Shown piece after piece: positions 19,295 to 30,532 of a stretch of 64,000 bases of DNA. The number at the start of each line of letters is the position of its first letter. Position 1 is the first letter of the stretch. Under the pieces are notes generated by a model. The model saw only the letters and a program-made list of their open reading frames with translations, did no database searches and was not told where the DNA came from. Origin of the DNA: Iris pallida (taxonomy: Eukaryota; Streptophyta; Magnoliopsida; Asparagales; Iridaceae); NCBI GenBank assembly GCA_029216955.1, contig JANAVB010015600.1:31999587-32063586 (forward strand), in the 5' to 3' direction. Both the position numbers and the translations under genes were made by a program.

Positions 19295-19495
19295 CTCTTC
19301 TGGCCGCATAGGATGGTCTGGCCGTATGGACTTTCTAGTCGCATGGACTTCCTAGCCGCATGGACTACCTGGCCGCATAGACTGCCTGGCCGCATGGACT
19401 TCCTAGCCGCATAGACTTTCCTGACCGCATGGACTGCTCTTGGCCGCATAGACTTCCTAGCCGCATGGACTGTTCTGGCCGCATAATGGTCCTGT
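19295..19495. repeat. GCCGCAT array beside the polypurine tract of B
   Basis: About eleven copies of (T)GGCCGCATGGACT or CTAGCCGCATAGACT spaced about 18-20 bp, upstream of the antisense promoter. C has the matching array at 17745-17825 and 32012-32062. Confidence 0.9.
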
Positions 19496-19676
19496 GCCAC
19501 GTGGGTATCTCATTATTGCCCTTGATTGGTTTGGATTTTAAGCCGCCTTTTGGGGTGAATCCCAAGAGTCGGTTTATTAAATACCCAAATTTGCCTCGAT
19601 GATCGAAGAGTCGATTTTGTTCTTTAGGCGGCACACGGATCGAAGCGTCCGTCGGTCTATGAGCCTCCTGTCCGCC

Positions 19677-19684
19677 TATAAATA
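19677..19684 (+). promoter_or_regulatory. TATA box of B antisense gene
   Basis: TATAAATA in CCGCCTATAAATAAG. Upstream, AATCCCAAGAGTCGGTTT (19558) and CGAAGCGTCC (19641) are shared with the promoters of A and C. The CT-rich leader CCCTAGCTGCCGTCTTCTTC follows and is also shared with C. Confidence 0.78.
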
Positions 19685-19781
19685 AGAGTAACTTTTAGGG
19701 AAAAAACTCTTTACTTTCTTCTTTTATTCGAACTTCTTTTGCCCTAGCTGCCGTCTTCTTCCTCTACTTCTTCGATCATCG

Positions 19782-20618
19782 ATGGCCCCTAAGACTTCCA
19801 AGGCTGCGGCGAAGGGTAAGGGGGTGGCTTCTACGTCGGCTGTGGCGCCTGAAGTTCATCCCAACATTCACCCCGCTATTGCTGGCAAGGAAATTGCATG
19901 AACTCGAAACCTAACCATCATGGCTATGTCGCATGTTTTATGCGCGGGCCTTCTTCATCTTTATTGAACTGTTCAAATTGTATGTGCCGCATGTACGTCC
20001 CATGTCCGAGCCATATGGGGGTATACCCCATGTCTGAGCCACCTGAGAGTCGTATAGTGGCCGCGTAAGCACTTTACAAACTAGCCCGCATAAGGACCCG
20101 CCGAACAGAACCGCATAAGTCCCTCTGAACTGAGCCGCATGAAGCCCCATCAAACAGGACCGCATAAGCCCCCCTTTGGACTGTACCGCATAAGGCCCCG
20201 CTAAGCAGAACTGCATAAGCTCATCTGTACTGGACCGCATAAAGTCCCGCCAATATAGAGACGCATAAGCCCCGAAACACTAAGTTGGACTTTGTTTCTT
20301 TTGTCTTTTATTCTTGCAGCTTCCATGCCGAAGGCTGAGATCTTTATGAAGGAAGAGATGTTGTCTTCCTTCGTCAAACAGGAGTCATTGCTCGTTAAGG
20401 AGGAGGTAATACCAAACATGGAGGCGCAAAAAGAAGAGCTGGCACCCATCGGGGAGGAGAACACTCCCAATATTGAAGCTGCTGTAAAGGAGGAGCCCCA
20501 GTCTGAGGGTAGTAGTACTGGGAGTTCTGATCCTCCTGCTCCGGACGAGAATCTTAATCCAATAGATCCTTCATATGCAAAATGGTTGAGAGAATGGCAT
20601 ATGTGTCGTCGCAACTAG
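19782..20618 (+). CDS. Antisense gene of B: short acidic protein, two exons
   Basis: Exon 1 is 19782-19884 (103 nt, MAPKTSKAAAKGKGVASTS...) and exon 2 is 20320-20618, giving 402 nt and 133 residues when joined in phase 1. The intron starts GC (G|GCAAGG) and ends TTCTTGCAG; C has GT at the same donor. The N-terminus is basic and Lys/Ala-rich; exon 2 is Glu/Lys-rich with three VK.E sites (VKQE, VKEE, VKEE). No known domain. It runs against gag-pol, between pol and the 3' LTR, where extra antisense frames are known in Tat elements such as Grande. Compared with C it lacks the PMD. Nuclear role is possible but unproven. Confidence 0.65.
19885..20319 (+). other. Intron of B antisense gene, carrying a CCGCATAAG array
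   Basis: About twelve GA(A/G)CCGCATAAG or ACCGCATAAG motifs at 24-30-bp spacing (20025-20275), then a pyrimidine-rich end TTTGTTTCTTTTGTCTTTTATTCTTGCAG. Removal keeps the frame. Confidence 0.65.
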
Positions 20619-20769
20619 GATTCGTGGGTTCCCATAAATGTCCGTATTTTGTCTTGATATTTCTGTCTGTCTTTAGCTGTAGTTCATGTTTCGCTTCTTT
20701 CGGACATCAATGTAATCCTTTACTTCTTGTCTGAATGAAGAGTCCTGTGAATGTAACTGATTTTGAATG

Positions 20770-20775
20770 AATAAA
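20770..20775 (+). terminator. Poly(A) signal of B antisense gene
   Basis: AATAAA about 150 bp after the TAG stop; C has AATAAA at the matching place (60117-60122). Confidence 0.6.
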
Positions 20776-20835
20776 ATACGTTCGCTCTATTCTTTGCTTG
20801 TAGTATTTGCCCTATTGGGAGACTTTTCGTGGACC

Positions 20836-21170
20836 TATTACCCTTGGCATACCTCGGTTTTAGGTACGGATAATAAGTTTGATTAGGGATACCTAGAATG
20901 ATTCCACGGTAAGGTGACCATAGAAGTTCTTGGTATCGAGCAAAAGAGTGCCATGGGGCAGCTGGGCCCCAGAGGCATGATGAGAAAGGAGCTGCGTGTA
21001 CTAGAGGACTTAGTACAAGATTTGTGGTCTCAGAGGACATTTGTGGTCAATAGAGGACATTTGTGGTCAAATGAGGATATTTGTGGTCAACTGAAGACAT
21101 TTGTGGTCAACAATGGACATTTGTGGGCCTATTATCCTTGGCGTACCCTGGTTTTGGGTATGGATAATAA
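20836..21170. other. Two inverted repeats and intervening conserved block in B
   Basis: Copy 1 near 20836-20877 (TATTACCC / GGATAATA, one mismatch) and copy 2 at 21130-21169 (TATTATCC / GGATAATA, perfect), both with the inner GTACC-type pairing. Same pair in C at 60206-60247 and 60449-60490. Confidence 0.7.
21036..21127 (+). repeat. ATTTGTGGTCAA tandem array in B
   Basis: Five copies of about 19-20 bp (AGAGGACATTTGTGGTCAA and variants). Complement of the A array at 12140-12245. Confidence 0.9.
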
Positions 21171-21189
21171 GTCGAGAGAGGACCAACAT

Positions 21190-21400
21190 ACTTACTCAGA
21201 GGTAATGAGGACGTGATAAATATGAGGGTTTCTTCGATGGAATCTTCCTACTCAGAGGTAATAAGGACGTGATAGGAGTGGACACCATGAAGGGGGTACA
21301 TAGAACAATTCAGAGATAATATGGACGTAGAAGTTCTACGTGAGGGGTGATTTGTTTTTGATGGAAGTGAAACAACTCAGAGGTAACATCGACGTGGTTG
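21190..21400 (+). repeat. Spaced CTCAGAGGTAAT motif series in B
   Basis: Copies at about 21198, 21252, 21310 (diverged) and 21377, each followed by GAGGACGTG or similar. Mirrors 11860-12330 of A. Confidence 0.75.
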
Positions 21401-21479
21401 TTTCGAGAAATTTGGAGATCCTTTACACTTTTTATGCACTGAAGTACGAGTAGTGGATCATGAGAAAGGGGCTCCAGAG

Positions 21480-21840
21480 TGTAAGTTCAGCGGTACCTAC
21501 GGGTACATAACTCAACAATCTGGGAGATTTGGAGTCAGAATGTAAGTTTAGCGGTACCAAAGGGTATATAACTCAACAATCTGGAAGATTTGGAATCAGA
21601 ATGTAAGTTCAGAGGTACCAGAGGGTACATAACTCGACAATCTAGGGGATTTTGAGTCAGAATATGAGTTCAGCGGTACCAGAGGGTACATAACTCAACA
21701 ATCTGAGAGATTTGGAGTCAAAATGTAAGTTCAGTGGTACTAGAGGGTACATAACTCAACAATCTGGAAGATTCAGAGTCAGAGTATAAGTTCAGCGGTA
21801 CCAGATGGTACATAACTCAACAATCTAAGAGATTTGGAGG
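21480..21840 (+). repeat. About 60-bp tandem repeat in B
   Basis: Six copies of TAAGTTCAGCGGTACC...GGGTACATAACTCAACAATCTGG...GATTTGGAGTCAGAATG. It is the complement of the A 56-bp unit and lies just past the end of pol. Confidence 0.92.
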
Positions 21841-22920
21841 ATGTCGTTTCTGATATAATACTTCTTCAGGAACTTGCCGTTGATGGGCAACATGAGCAAG
21901 TCTCTGTTTTATTTTGCGAGGCGGTAAGCACCATTGAAGAATACAACCTCGATGATAAATGGGCCTTCCCACTTTGGCTGGAATTTGTCGAGGGTCTTGT
22001 GAGTCATAACCATCGGCCTCCGAACTGTCAGAACGAGATCGCCAACTTGGAATGTTCTGATTTTAACCTTCTTGTTAAAAGCTCCTGAGATACGTGCTTG
22101 GTACAGCTCGATTCGTTGTTGAGCTAACAGGCGCTTCTCATCAAGAGCCTCCAACTCTTGTAACCGACGGTGGTGATTATCATCCGTCGTCAATCGGTAG
22201 GTGAGGGCGACGCAGAGCAAGTTGAGTCTCCAATAGGAGAACTGCCTCACTCCCATATACCAAGAAGCATGGTGTGTTCCCAGTGGTCGTCCGGACTGTA
22301 GTGCGGTACGCCCATAAGCATTCGCCAAGCTTTTCATTCTAGTCCCGTTTGTTGGAAGACACAAACTTCTTGAGTAGCTTAATTATAGTTTTATTGAATG
22401 CTTCTGCCAACCCATTTGCTGTCGGATTGTACGGCGTTGAAGAAACATTCTGGATTCGATATTTGTCGCAGAACCGATAGAAGGCGTGGCTTGTAAACTA
22501 CGGACCGTTGTCGTGGATGATCCTTCGGGGCAGTCCAAAGCGATAGATGACGTGATGCTTGAGGAAGTTGATCACGTTTGAAGTCTTCACTTCTGCCAGC
22601 GGAATAGCCTCCGCCCATTTGGAGAAGTAATCTATGATTGCGAGTATGAAGCGATATCCTCGGGACGAAGGCGGAGTGATTGGACCAATGATGTTCATTC
22701 TCCATGCTTCCAATGGCCAGGATGCCACCGTCGGATGTAGAAACTCGAATGGTTGGTGGATGAAATCTGCGTGAACTTGACAGGCTTTGCACTTTCTTGC
22801 ATATTCTATCGCATCCGCTACCATCGTAAGCCAGTAGTAGCCCATTCGGCGGAGGCAGTCTTGTAATTTCGGACCAGGCTGATGGGTTCCACAGACGCCC
22901 TCGTGAGCTTCATGTACAGC
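21841..22920 (-). pseudogene. pol: Integrase of element B, broken
   Basis: Minus-strand fragments (22845-22498, 22364-21909 and an overlapping shifted frame) match the integrase of A: zinc-binding KCKACQVH, core WRMNIIGP, IIHDNGP and the C-terminal GDLVLTVRRP. The first catalytic Asp is Asn here (AAC, plus-strand 22693-22695). The Gln after DNGP is a TAG stop (22498-22500; A has CAG). The frame also shifts near 22370-22400. Not functional. Confidence 0.88.
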
Positions 22921-23700
22921 TTCTTTGGCTTATGCATTTGACAAACACCGAAGCAGTAATCCATCGTATGATCGTCGATACAGCATTTTCGTCTCTATAT
23001 CGTAGAAGATTCTCAGGGAACATCTTCTGATAGAAGTGGCTTCCTTTGGATTCTCGAGCAAGATGCCATAGACTACGAAGTCAATGAATGGCTGTCTCCA
23101 GTCTGGTGCTTCGTCGACTGTCAGAGCAGCGTAACTCTCCACATATTGAACATTGTTCTTGGGACAGACCAATTCATGGCCTATTACGTCCACCAAATGA
23201 TGAGTATATGTTGGGACCGCTAGGGAAGCGGTAAGACCTGCTAGGGCATCGGCTTCGATATTTTGGAGTCTGGGAACATGTTCTATGAAGAACCCTTCAA
23301 ATGACGAAATGATGTTAATCGTTATTTGGTAAAAGGGAATCATATCTTCATGGCGAACTTCATATGAACCCCAAATTTGATTGATGATTAACTGCGAATC
23401 GCTATATGCTTCAAAATACTCTATCCCCAGCTCCTTTGCGAGTCGGAGGTCAATGACCAAAGCGTTGTACTCGGCCACGTTGTTTGAACAGGACTTTGTG
23501 AGGGAGTAAGCCCGATTGATCACCAGTTCGGAGGAAGAAATCAGCACCAGTCCGACTCCAGCGACGATGTTATCCTTGGGCCCAGTTTTGGAAGCGCCGT
23601 CGAAGAACATTCTCCACATGACATTATGATAGACCACATTTGAATTAGCGACCTCATTTGGAATCTTTTCGTCTATTTTGATTGATTTCGAACCTGGATG
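22921..23700 (-). pseudogene. pol: Archaeal-type RNase H and linker of B
   Basis: The 235-residue open piece 23637-22930 covers WRMFFDGAS, then the Glu in NNVAEYNAL, YSDSQLI and IEADALAG, so all four acidic residues of the Tat RNase H are present, unlike A. A stop separates it from RT (after GQALADF) and another from integrase (after RCLSNA). Confidence 0.88.
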
Positions 23701-23705
23701 AGCTG

Positions 23706-25366
23706 CTAAAAGTCTGCCAGAGCTTGACCTTTAACAACCTTCTGCGGGACGAAGATCATGTGGTAGGGAGACAATAATATCGCCCAGGTAGCAAGTCGAG
23801 AGCTGAGTGCACCTGGCTTGGTCATGATGACCCTGAGGGGGTTAACTCTTGATACGACATGGATGGTTTGTCCCGTGACGTAATGTCGCATTTTCTGAAT
23901 GTTGAACACCAGAGCAAGGCACTCCTTCTCCATGACAGTGTATCGATGCTCAGGCTCCATCATCATTCGGCTGAGGTAATATATAGTTTGCTCATGGCCT
24001 GTATCATTATTTTGTGCTAGTAGAGCATCGAGAGAATGCTCCATAGCTCGCACATAGAGCAAGAATGGCTTTCCAGCAACTGGGGCCACCAGGACTGGAG
24101 GATTCGACAGGTATTTTTTGATGTTGTCGAAGGCGCGCTGGCACTCTTCATCCCATAAGAAGGAGATGCCTTTCTTTATGAGGTGCGTGAAGGGTTGACA
24201 TCGTCCGAAGAGGTTAGAGATAAACCTCCTGATATAAGCTAGCCTCCCTTGATGGCCTCGGAGTTCATGAAGATTTCTTGGAGGACCCATCTCTATAATT
24301 GCCTTGGTCTTCTCAGGATCGACATGGATACCCTGGGAGGTAACGATGAAACCCAAGAACTTCCCGCTAGATACGCCTAGGAAGGACTTGTGGGATTCAT
24401 CTTCAGATTGTGCGCCCGTATCAGGTCGAATACTGTCTTTAGATCATGCAGATAATCTTCTTTAGAGCGGCTCTTGACGACGATGTCGTCGACATAACAC
24501 TCCACTGTCTTGCGTAAATGATCTCTGAAGATGATGCTTATGGCTCGTTGATAGGTGGCGCCAGTATTTTTTAAACCAAATGGCATGACTGTGTAGCAGT
24601 ATGTGCCAATCGGTGTTCGGAATGATGTATGCCTTTTATCGTCAGGAAACATCTTAATTTTATTGTACCCTGAGAAACCATCCATGAATGACATACGCTC
24701 GAAGCCGCAGGTGTTGTCAATCATTATATCTGTAATAGAAAGGGGAAACTCATCCTTAGGACATGCTTCGTTCAGATTCCGAAAGTCAATACAGATTCGG
24801 ATCTTTCCATCCTTCTTGAGGACTGGTACTATGTTGGCTACCCAGTCTGGATGTTGTTCCTTGCGAATGAATCTGCTGGCTATCAGTTTGTTAACCTCGG
24901 CCTCGATAGAGTTCATGATGTCTGGACGAAACCGTCCTTGCTGCTGCTTGACCGGCTTTGCGTTCGGACGAATATTGAGTTTGTGAAGTACAACCTCGGG
25001 GTTTAGCCCTGGCATGTCTTCATAGCTCCAGGCGAACATGTCGGTATATTCTCTGACGAGTTGCAGTAGCGATTCTCGCTCTTCGTCTGTAAAACTTTTG
25101 CTAACGAAGATTGGTTTTGGAGAGGACTCACTACAGAGGTCAACTTGTACGACTTCATCTTCAATGGGAGGCTCTCTTTGTTCGAACCGTTTCTTCCATT
25201 GTGCGTCTAGCTGTTGGGCCCACGGCTCTAACTCAAGAATTTCAGGAATTTCTTCATCTTCTTCATAGACGTCGGCGAATGCCATTTTGACAGATAAGAC
25301 TTGCCTGAATACGTCCCCGATGCTGACATCCGAATCAGAAGTTGATGATCTGGTCGAGTGTAAATG
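23706..25366 (-). pseudogene. pol: Reverse transcriptase and RNase H of B
   Basis: Piece 25285-24377 holds RT with FRNLNEACPKDEFPLS, GFSGYNKI and YVDDIVVKSR. A 1-bp deletion near 24393 (A reads PTKSFLG, B shifts to PTSPS) breaks it. Piece 24356-23706 continues in another frame with the connection domain and decayed RNase H up to GQALADF. A further stop near 25367 separates it from the protease part. Confidence 0.9.
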
Positions 25367-27450
25367 TCAGTCGCATTCCTCATCTGAACTTTCAGGGGTC
25401 GTTGCAGGTGTAACATAACCTAGCACATATCTGGTCTTGTTGTAGTAATCCCGTAGTTTTCCAGCCGGGATCGGCAACTGTAATGGTAGCCGCCGTCCAG
25501 TGCCATAGTTCAAGCCTGGTGTAGTTTCCAGATCATACCCCTGTTTTTGCATGAGGTATTTGGATCGGGAACTATATAGATAAAGGGGCAGTCTCCCAGT
25601 ATCGGGTTCGAGATCAACTTCTTCTACCCTGAAGGGTTGTGGATCATTCTTTCGGTTGAAGATGATTGGATGGTCCTCTCCTTCGACTATGAAGTAGGCG
25701 TCTTCCCCGGGAGTAAGTTGGTTCGCGGTGTAAACATTTGTCACCTGTGTGTGTAAGTGGGTACCTATATCGTGTTCCATGGCATACATTGTACAAAGCT
25801 TATTAAGCTCGAGGTAGTTCAAAGATAGCCCTTTATTGACGAAGTAAGGTATCTTTTCCAATAGAATTACATCATCTGCAGATGGAACATCAGTATGAGC
25901 AGCCACAAACTTGGCCAGTTCTGAATCTTTTTCGGCCACCCCCTGCGTCAATAAAGACTGGAAGGATGACTTGGGTAGCTTAATCATCAGGGGCTCTATT
26001 GGTAGAGCAGAACGTGGAGTCGTTGGCGTACTAGCGACCGCCAGTCTGGTGCTCGGTGCTGGGCAGGAAGTAGTTGGCTGGCTAGCAGTCCCCTGCTTAG
26101 CGTTCGGCTTCCGATTCATTCTGGGAAGTCGAATCTTCATTGGCTTGACAGAGGGATTGAGCTCCTCTGTCTGTTGCTGTCTAGCTCTAGGTAGCCTGAT
26201 TGTTAGTGGCTCTGTCGTGGGTCTTGGCACTTGATCAGACCTTGGCAGTCGGATTATCATCTGCGCTTCATGTGCGGAGAGGCTGATTGCATCCTTACGC
26301 AGAGTGGCTGTAAGGGGTACAGTTCTGCCAAGTTTGCGGGCTTGGAGGTAGATTGTCAGAGGTTCTTCCACTCCAGTTGTCGCCTCATTTAGAGCTTGAG
26401 TATCTTCTTCGACAAGGTGCCTTTTCGACTTCTCGTACAAGTATGAATCTGAATAGTAGGATTCGACCCCTTTAAAGGGATCGATGTCGGCAAATTCTGT
26501 CCTAACAAAGCCGTGCTTATCGACGTACTTGAAACACTGGTGCAGTGTGGAAGGCACGATCATGTAATCGTGTATCCAAGGACGCCTAAGAAGAATATTG
26601 TAGGAAGTGTCTGCATCTATGATATAACAGGTCACTTCTGAATAAAGGTCGCCGATATGGCACTTTAAGCAAAACTTCCCGATCGGATAGCTTCTGCCTG
26701 AATTGAAATCGCTAATAGCAGTACTTGTCGGTGTTAGGCGATGCATTGGGATGCGCAGATGGTGTAGCAGACTCTTCGGGATGATGCTTATAGAAGAACC
26801 GGGATCAATATGCATCCGATCAACCTTGATGTCACCAATCTATCCAGTATAATACAAAGGACGATCGTACAGGTTGGTCTTGATAAGCATATCCTGCAGA
26901 GTGAAGACAATGTTGGGCATTGCACCCGTGCAGGCGCTGTCTTGGAGATCTATAGGCGAGCTCTCCCCGGTGAGGTTGGACTGAGCCAGATATACGTCGG
27001 CATTCTGGAGTGCCTCATTCAGTGCAATGCGAACATCTTTGGAGAGTCTTAGGAGCTCGTATAGTGACAATTTAGCCGGTGTATTGGCCAATTGTGCTAA
27101 GATGTCAAAGTTGTAGGGCCTCTCCAGCCCATGAGGTGCCTCTTTTTGGAGTGGTTTGTCAAAGCGAGTCTCCTTCGGCCTAGGCTTGTCGGTCGTCGGA
27201 GGCTGAGAAGGTCCTGGAGCATCAGCAGTAGCCAGTTGATGATCTTCAGTCGAGTTACCCGATGTAGGTTGGGATTGTGTACCCGACCGGGTGACGACGG
27301 TTGTAGCTTCTTCGACTTCTGTCATGATTGTGCGGTAGGATTTGACTTTCCCACTCTTCTTTTTGCTGGTGGAGGGCAGTGCGGACTGAGTCACTTCAGG
27401 TACCAGGTCCGGATGGACCCACATGACCTTCTCTCGTGATGTGGTGAAAG
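25367..27450 (-). pseudogene. pro: Protease region of B
   Basis: Two in-frame pieces, 27424-26840 and 26815-25367, split by a TAG where A has Tyr (YYTG-stop-IGD). The active site HIDPGSSISIIP and ILLRRPWIH are visible; A has ILLGRPWIH, so the conserved Gly is Arg in B. Only one copy of HHLRIPMH is present, which shows the duplication in A is derived. Confidence 0.9.
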
Positions 27451-27540
27451 GTACTAGACCAGCGGCCTGGTCACGGGGAGGTAGAAGGTTAGCGACCTCT
27501 ATTTTTGCTCTGGGGATGGGTACTACTCCATCTTGAGTCT

Positions 27541-30523
27541 TTATCGGAGGAAAGCTGCCGAAACCATGTTGGCTGCCACGGTCACCTCTTCGAAATCAAT
27601 GGCCAGGGCCTTAGAATCGATGAGATGCTGGATGTATCGCTTCAGTTGGAAGCAGTCTTGCATAGCATGGTAGACATAGCGATGGTAGTGACAGTACTTA
27701 GGGCTCTCCATTTCTGCCGGCCGAGGTTCCCGTCTTGGTGGGGGGGAGTTGAATTCTACCCCCTTGTATGAGCATGTCCAAGATAGGTTTAACATCGCTG
27801 TCCTCGAAGGAAAAGGTCATCTGAGGCCACTGCTTTTTTGTTGGCTTTGGTTCAGGCTTCTGGGCTGTGTCAGCCACCATAGCCTTCTTGCCTTGTTGTC
27901 TCGGTGGTTGGAGGAATTTCTGCCATTGTTGCTGTTGGCATTAGGGCGTTTACCCTTGTCTTCTCCTTCCGAGATGTGCAACCCCAGTTGGCGGACTTTT
28001 TTCAGCTTGTCTTCTGTACCAGTGGCACTGATGATAAAAGTCTTCCAGTCCTTAAACTGACTTTCGCCCATCCAGAGGTTGATTGTGGAAAGCAGTCTCG
28101 TTTGGCAAATTTTAATTAAGAAGGAATCAGGGTTGCCTGATGGCAATTTTATCGCAATTTGGCAGAACCGCTCAATGTAGTTCCTCGTCAGCTCCTTCTC
28201 CCCTTGAATAATGTCTATGAGGGTGGACATTGTCACATCTTGTCCTACCTCGTAGAACCTTTCTAAAAATATATTTTTAAAGCCGAAAAATGAATGGATG
28301 CAGTTGTCCGACAGATTTTGGTACCAGTCGAAGGCGACCCCTTCCAATGCTCCAATGAACAACCGCGTAAGGATGGCGTCTTCATGAGGCAGATGGTCGG
28401 TTGTGACTTCGAAGTAGGTGATATACCTGCTTACAGATGTCTTTTCATCATACGGATAGATGTTGAATGGTTTATATCTTAGTGGGAAGGAAACATCTCT
28501 CCATGCAGCAGGATACTGTTGTCGTATCCTGAGGTCCTGGCAGGTTTCTCGGGCATAGAACATGGCTCGGAGCTCTAGGACCTCTCGCCTTGTCTCCCTG
28601 GCTTCGTCTGCAGTGGTAGGAGTCGATATTGTAGGAGGGTTATCACCCGGGGTTGAGTTTGAATCTGCATTGGCCGTGGGACCCAAGCTTGTCTGGCCAG
28701 GCGTCCTTCCTTGCAGAGTTGATTAGGCCACTTTGATTTCGTCCATAGATTTGACCAAGGAATGGAGTGTGGCCTCCAAAGTATCGATGCATTGGCGATC
28801 ACTGGGGCCATCTTGGTCAATGTTTGTCATGAACACCGTCCTCACATGAGGAGATATAGAAGGAACGGTGGAGGATGCGCCCTCTGAATCATATCCTTGT
28901 ACTGAGAAATCGTCAGGATATGTGGGAATGTTCTCCTCTGGTTCGGACTCAGAAGGAATGGTACCCCCAGCTTCAGAGCTTGCCTCATCTTGAGAGTTGT
29001 GGACGTCCTCGGGGACGTCAAAACTTGCTACATCTATCGGGGGAACTATTTTCCCTGGATTATATTCTTGGAACACCATATTATCGTGGATGTTTGGAGG
29101 AGTGTTACCCCCGGCTCCAGCGCCTCCTAGAGATGTAGACGACGAATCTCCAAGTGTGGCAGATTTTGTTTTTGAACGGTTACCTTGAAAAACTCCTCCA
29201 GTGGTGGTTGTAGACGACCGCTTGGATGTGCTAGTTGAGATTTTTGGACTGGAGATATTTTTTTTCTTTTCTCTCCCGCTGTCAGGGATCTTCAGAGCAG
29301 AATTACAGGAGGCGACGAGAAGGGCCTCGTCTTCTGAGCTTGGGTGTTGCAGTCGTTGGAAGACGGACTGCCGGTCTTCTTGTACTGTCGCATTGTTGCA
29401 GCAGTAATTAACAATGACTTGGGTGCAGTGATGTCCATGGAAGGACTCTCTGCATACCGAGGCTTCTTCTCTCTCCTTACATTTATGAAGGATCTCTTCA
29501 TGCAAGTCAGGTACGTCCCGAGCAACTTTACACCCGTTTTGTGGGTTCGTAAATTCCGAGCATCTGAGTGTGTCGGCACTATGTTTGCTCCCTAATTGTT
29601 GGAAGACTCTTGGGAAACACGCTGTTCGTTTGCCGCCGGGGGCTGGACTCGAGTGGTTCTGTACAACTTTCCATCGGAGGCCCGCATAAGAGTAAACGGA
29701 GCGCTCGGTTGGTCAGAGGTTGGGACAGCTAATTGAGCTCGCCTAGCCCGCGCTGTCCTAGACTTTTTTGCTCTAGCACCCGAGGGTGCATAGTAGGAAG
29801 AGTCAAAATGGTGTCGCACAGAGTCTGGCACAATTTCTTGGGAGCATCTGGAGTCAGAACCATATGAGAGGCGGTCAAAGACTAACCGTGAGCCGCATGG
29901 AGCAGATGGTATACGACTAGGATTGGTGGTCGTACAGGCTGTCTGCATGCGGCTGGCATGTGGGGCCGCATAAACCTTCTGTATGCGGCTAGAAGCGGTG
30001 GTCGTATAAGCAGTCTGCATACGGCTGGCAATCGTGGCCATATGAGCCTCCTTCATGCGACTGAAAGTTTTGGCTGCATGAGCCTTCTGCATGTGGCTGG
30101 CTTCTGTAACCGCATGAGTCTTCATGTGGCTGGCGCCCTTATGCGGCTTATTTTTAGACCGCACAGAGTTCCTCTTTGCCCCTGTAAGTCCAGCATCGTA
30201 GTATTTTCCTCTATCGGACTTTGGGATAGCAGAGTCCTCTATGGTCTGAAGTGGGGCCGCATACGAATCTCCGCCATCCTGGACAGCAGAGAACACCTCG
30301 TCCAGAGCTTGGGGATGAGCAAATGATTTGGGTCTCCACTCCCTGCGTGCCTTCTTTATGCGGGCTCGCTTCTGGACCGGGCCAGCGCTCCCGCCGGAGA
30401 GCATTTCTTCAAACACCTGTTGGTCGAAGCGGACGACCATCATCTGTTATGTGGAGCCAAGTTTGGCTGCGTCCGATTGCGTCACCAACTTCTCAGTCGT
30501 GGAGAAGTTAGTCCCCAGCAGAA
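27541..30523 (-). pseudogene. gag: Gag of element B, several frameshifts
   Basis: Homologue of the A gag. N-terminal piece 30443-29592 (MMVVRFDQQ...), middle 29505-28723, core 28686-27817 with YKPFNIYPYDEK and RNYIERF, then shifted pieces to 27541 with the C-x2-H/C cluster (YCHYHRYV...DC). Relative to A there is an extra stretch of about 100 bp near 29500-29610, a stop after SSNN, and frameshifts near 28730 and 27850. A TAA upstream of MMVVRF shows the PBS-overlapping ATG cannot be the start here. Confidence 0.9.
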
Positions 30524-30529
30524 TCACCA
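30512..30529 (-). other. Primer binding site of B
   Basis: Minus strand TGGTGATTCTGCTGGGGA, 3 bp from the LTR end. It differs from that of A by two C-to-T changes, which would weaken tRNA pairing. Confidence 0.82.
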
Positions 30530-30532
30530 TCG

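Noticed and set aside
19295..19495. CRISPR-like spaced repeats
   Set aside because: Repeats are 7-12 bp, spacers diverged copies of each other, and the DNA is from a plant; these are motif arrays of retrotransposons.
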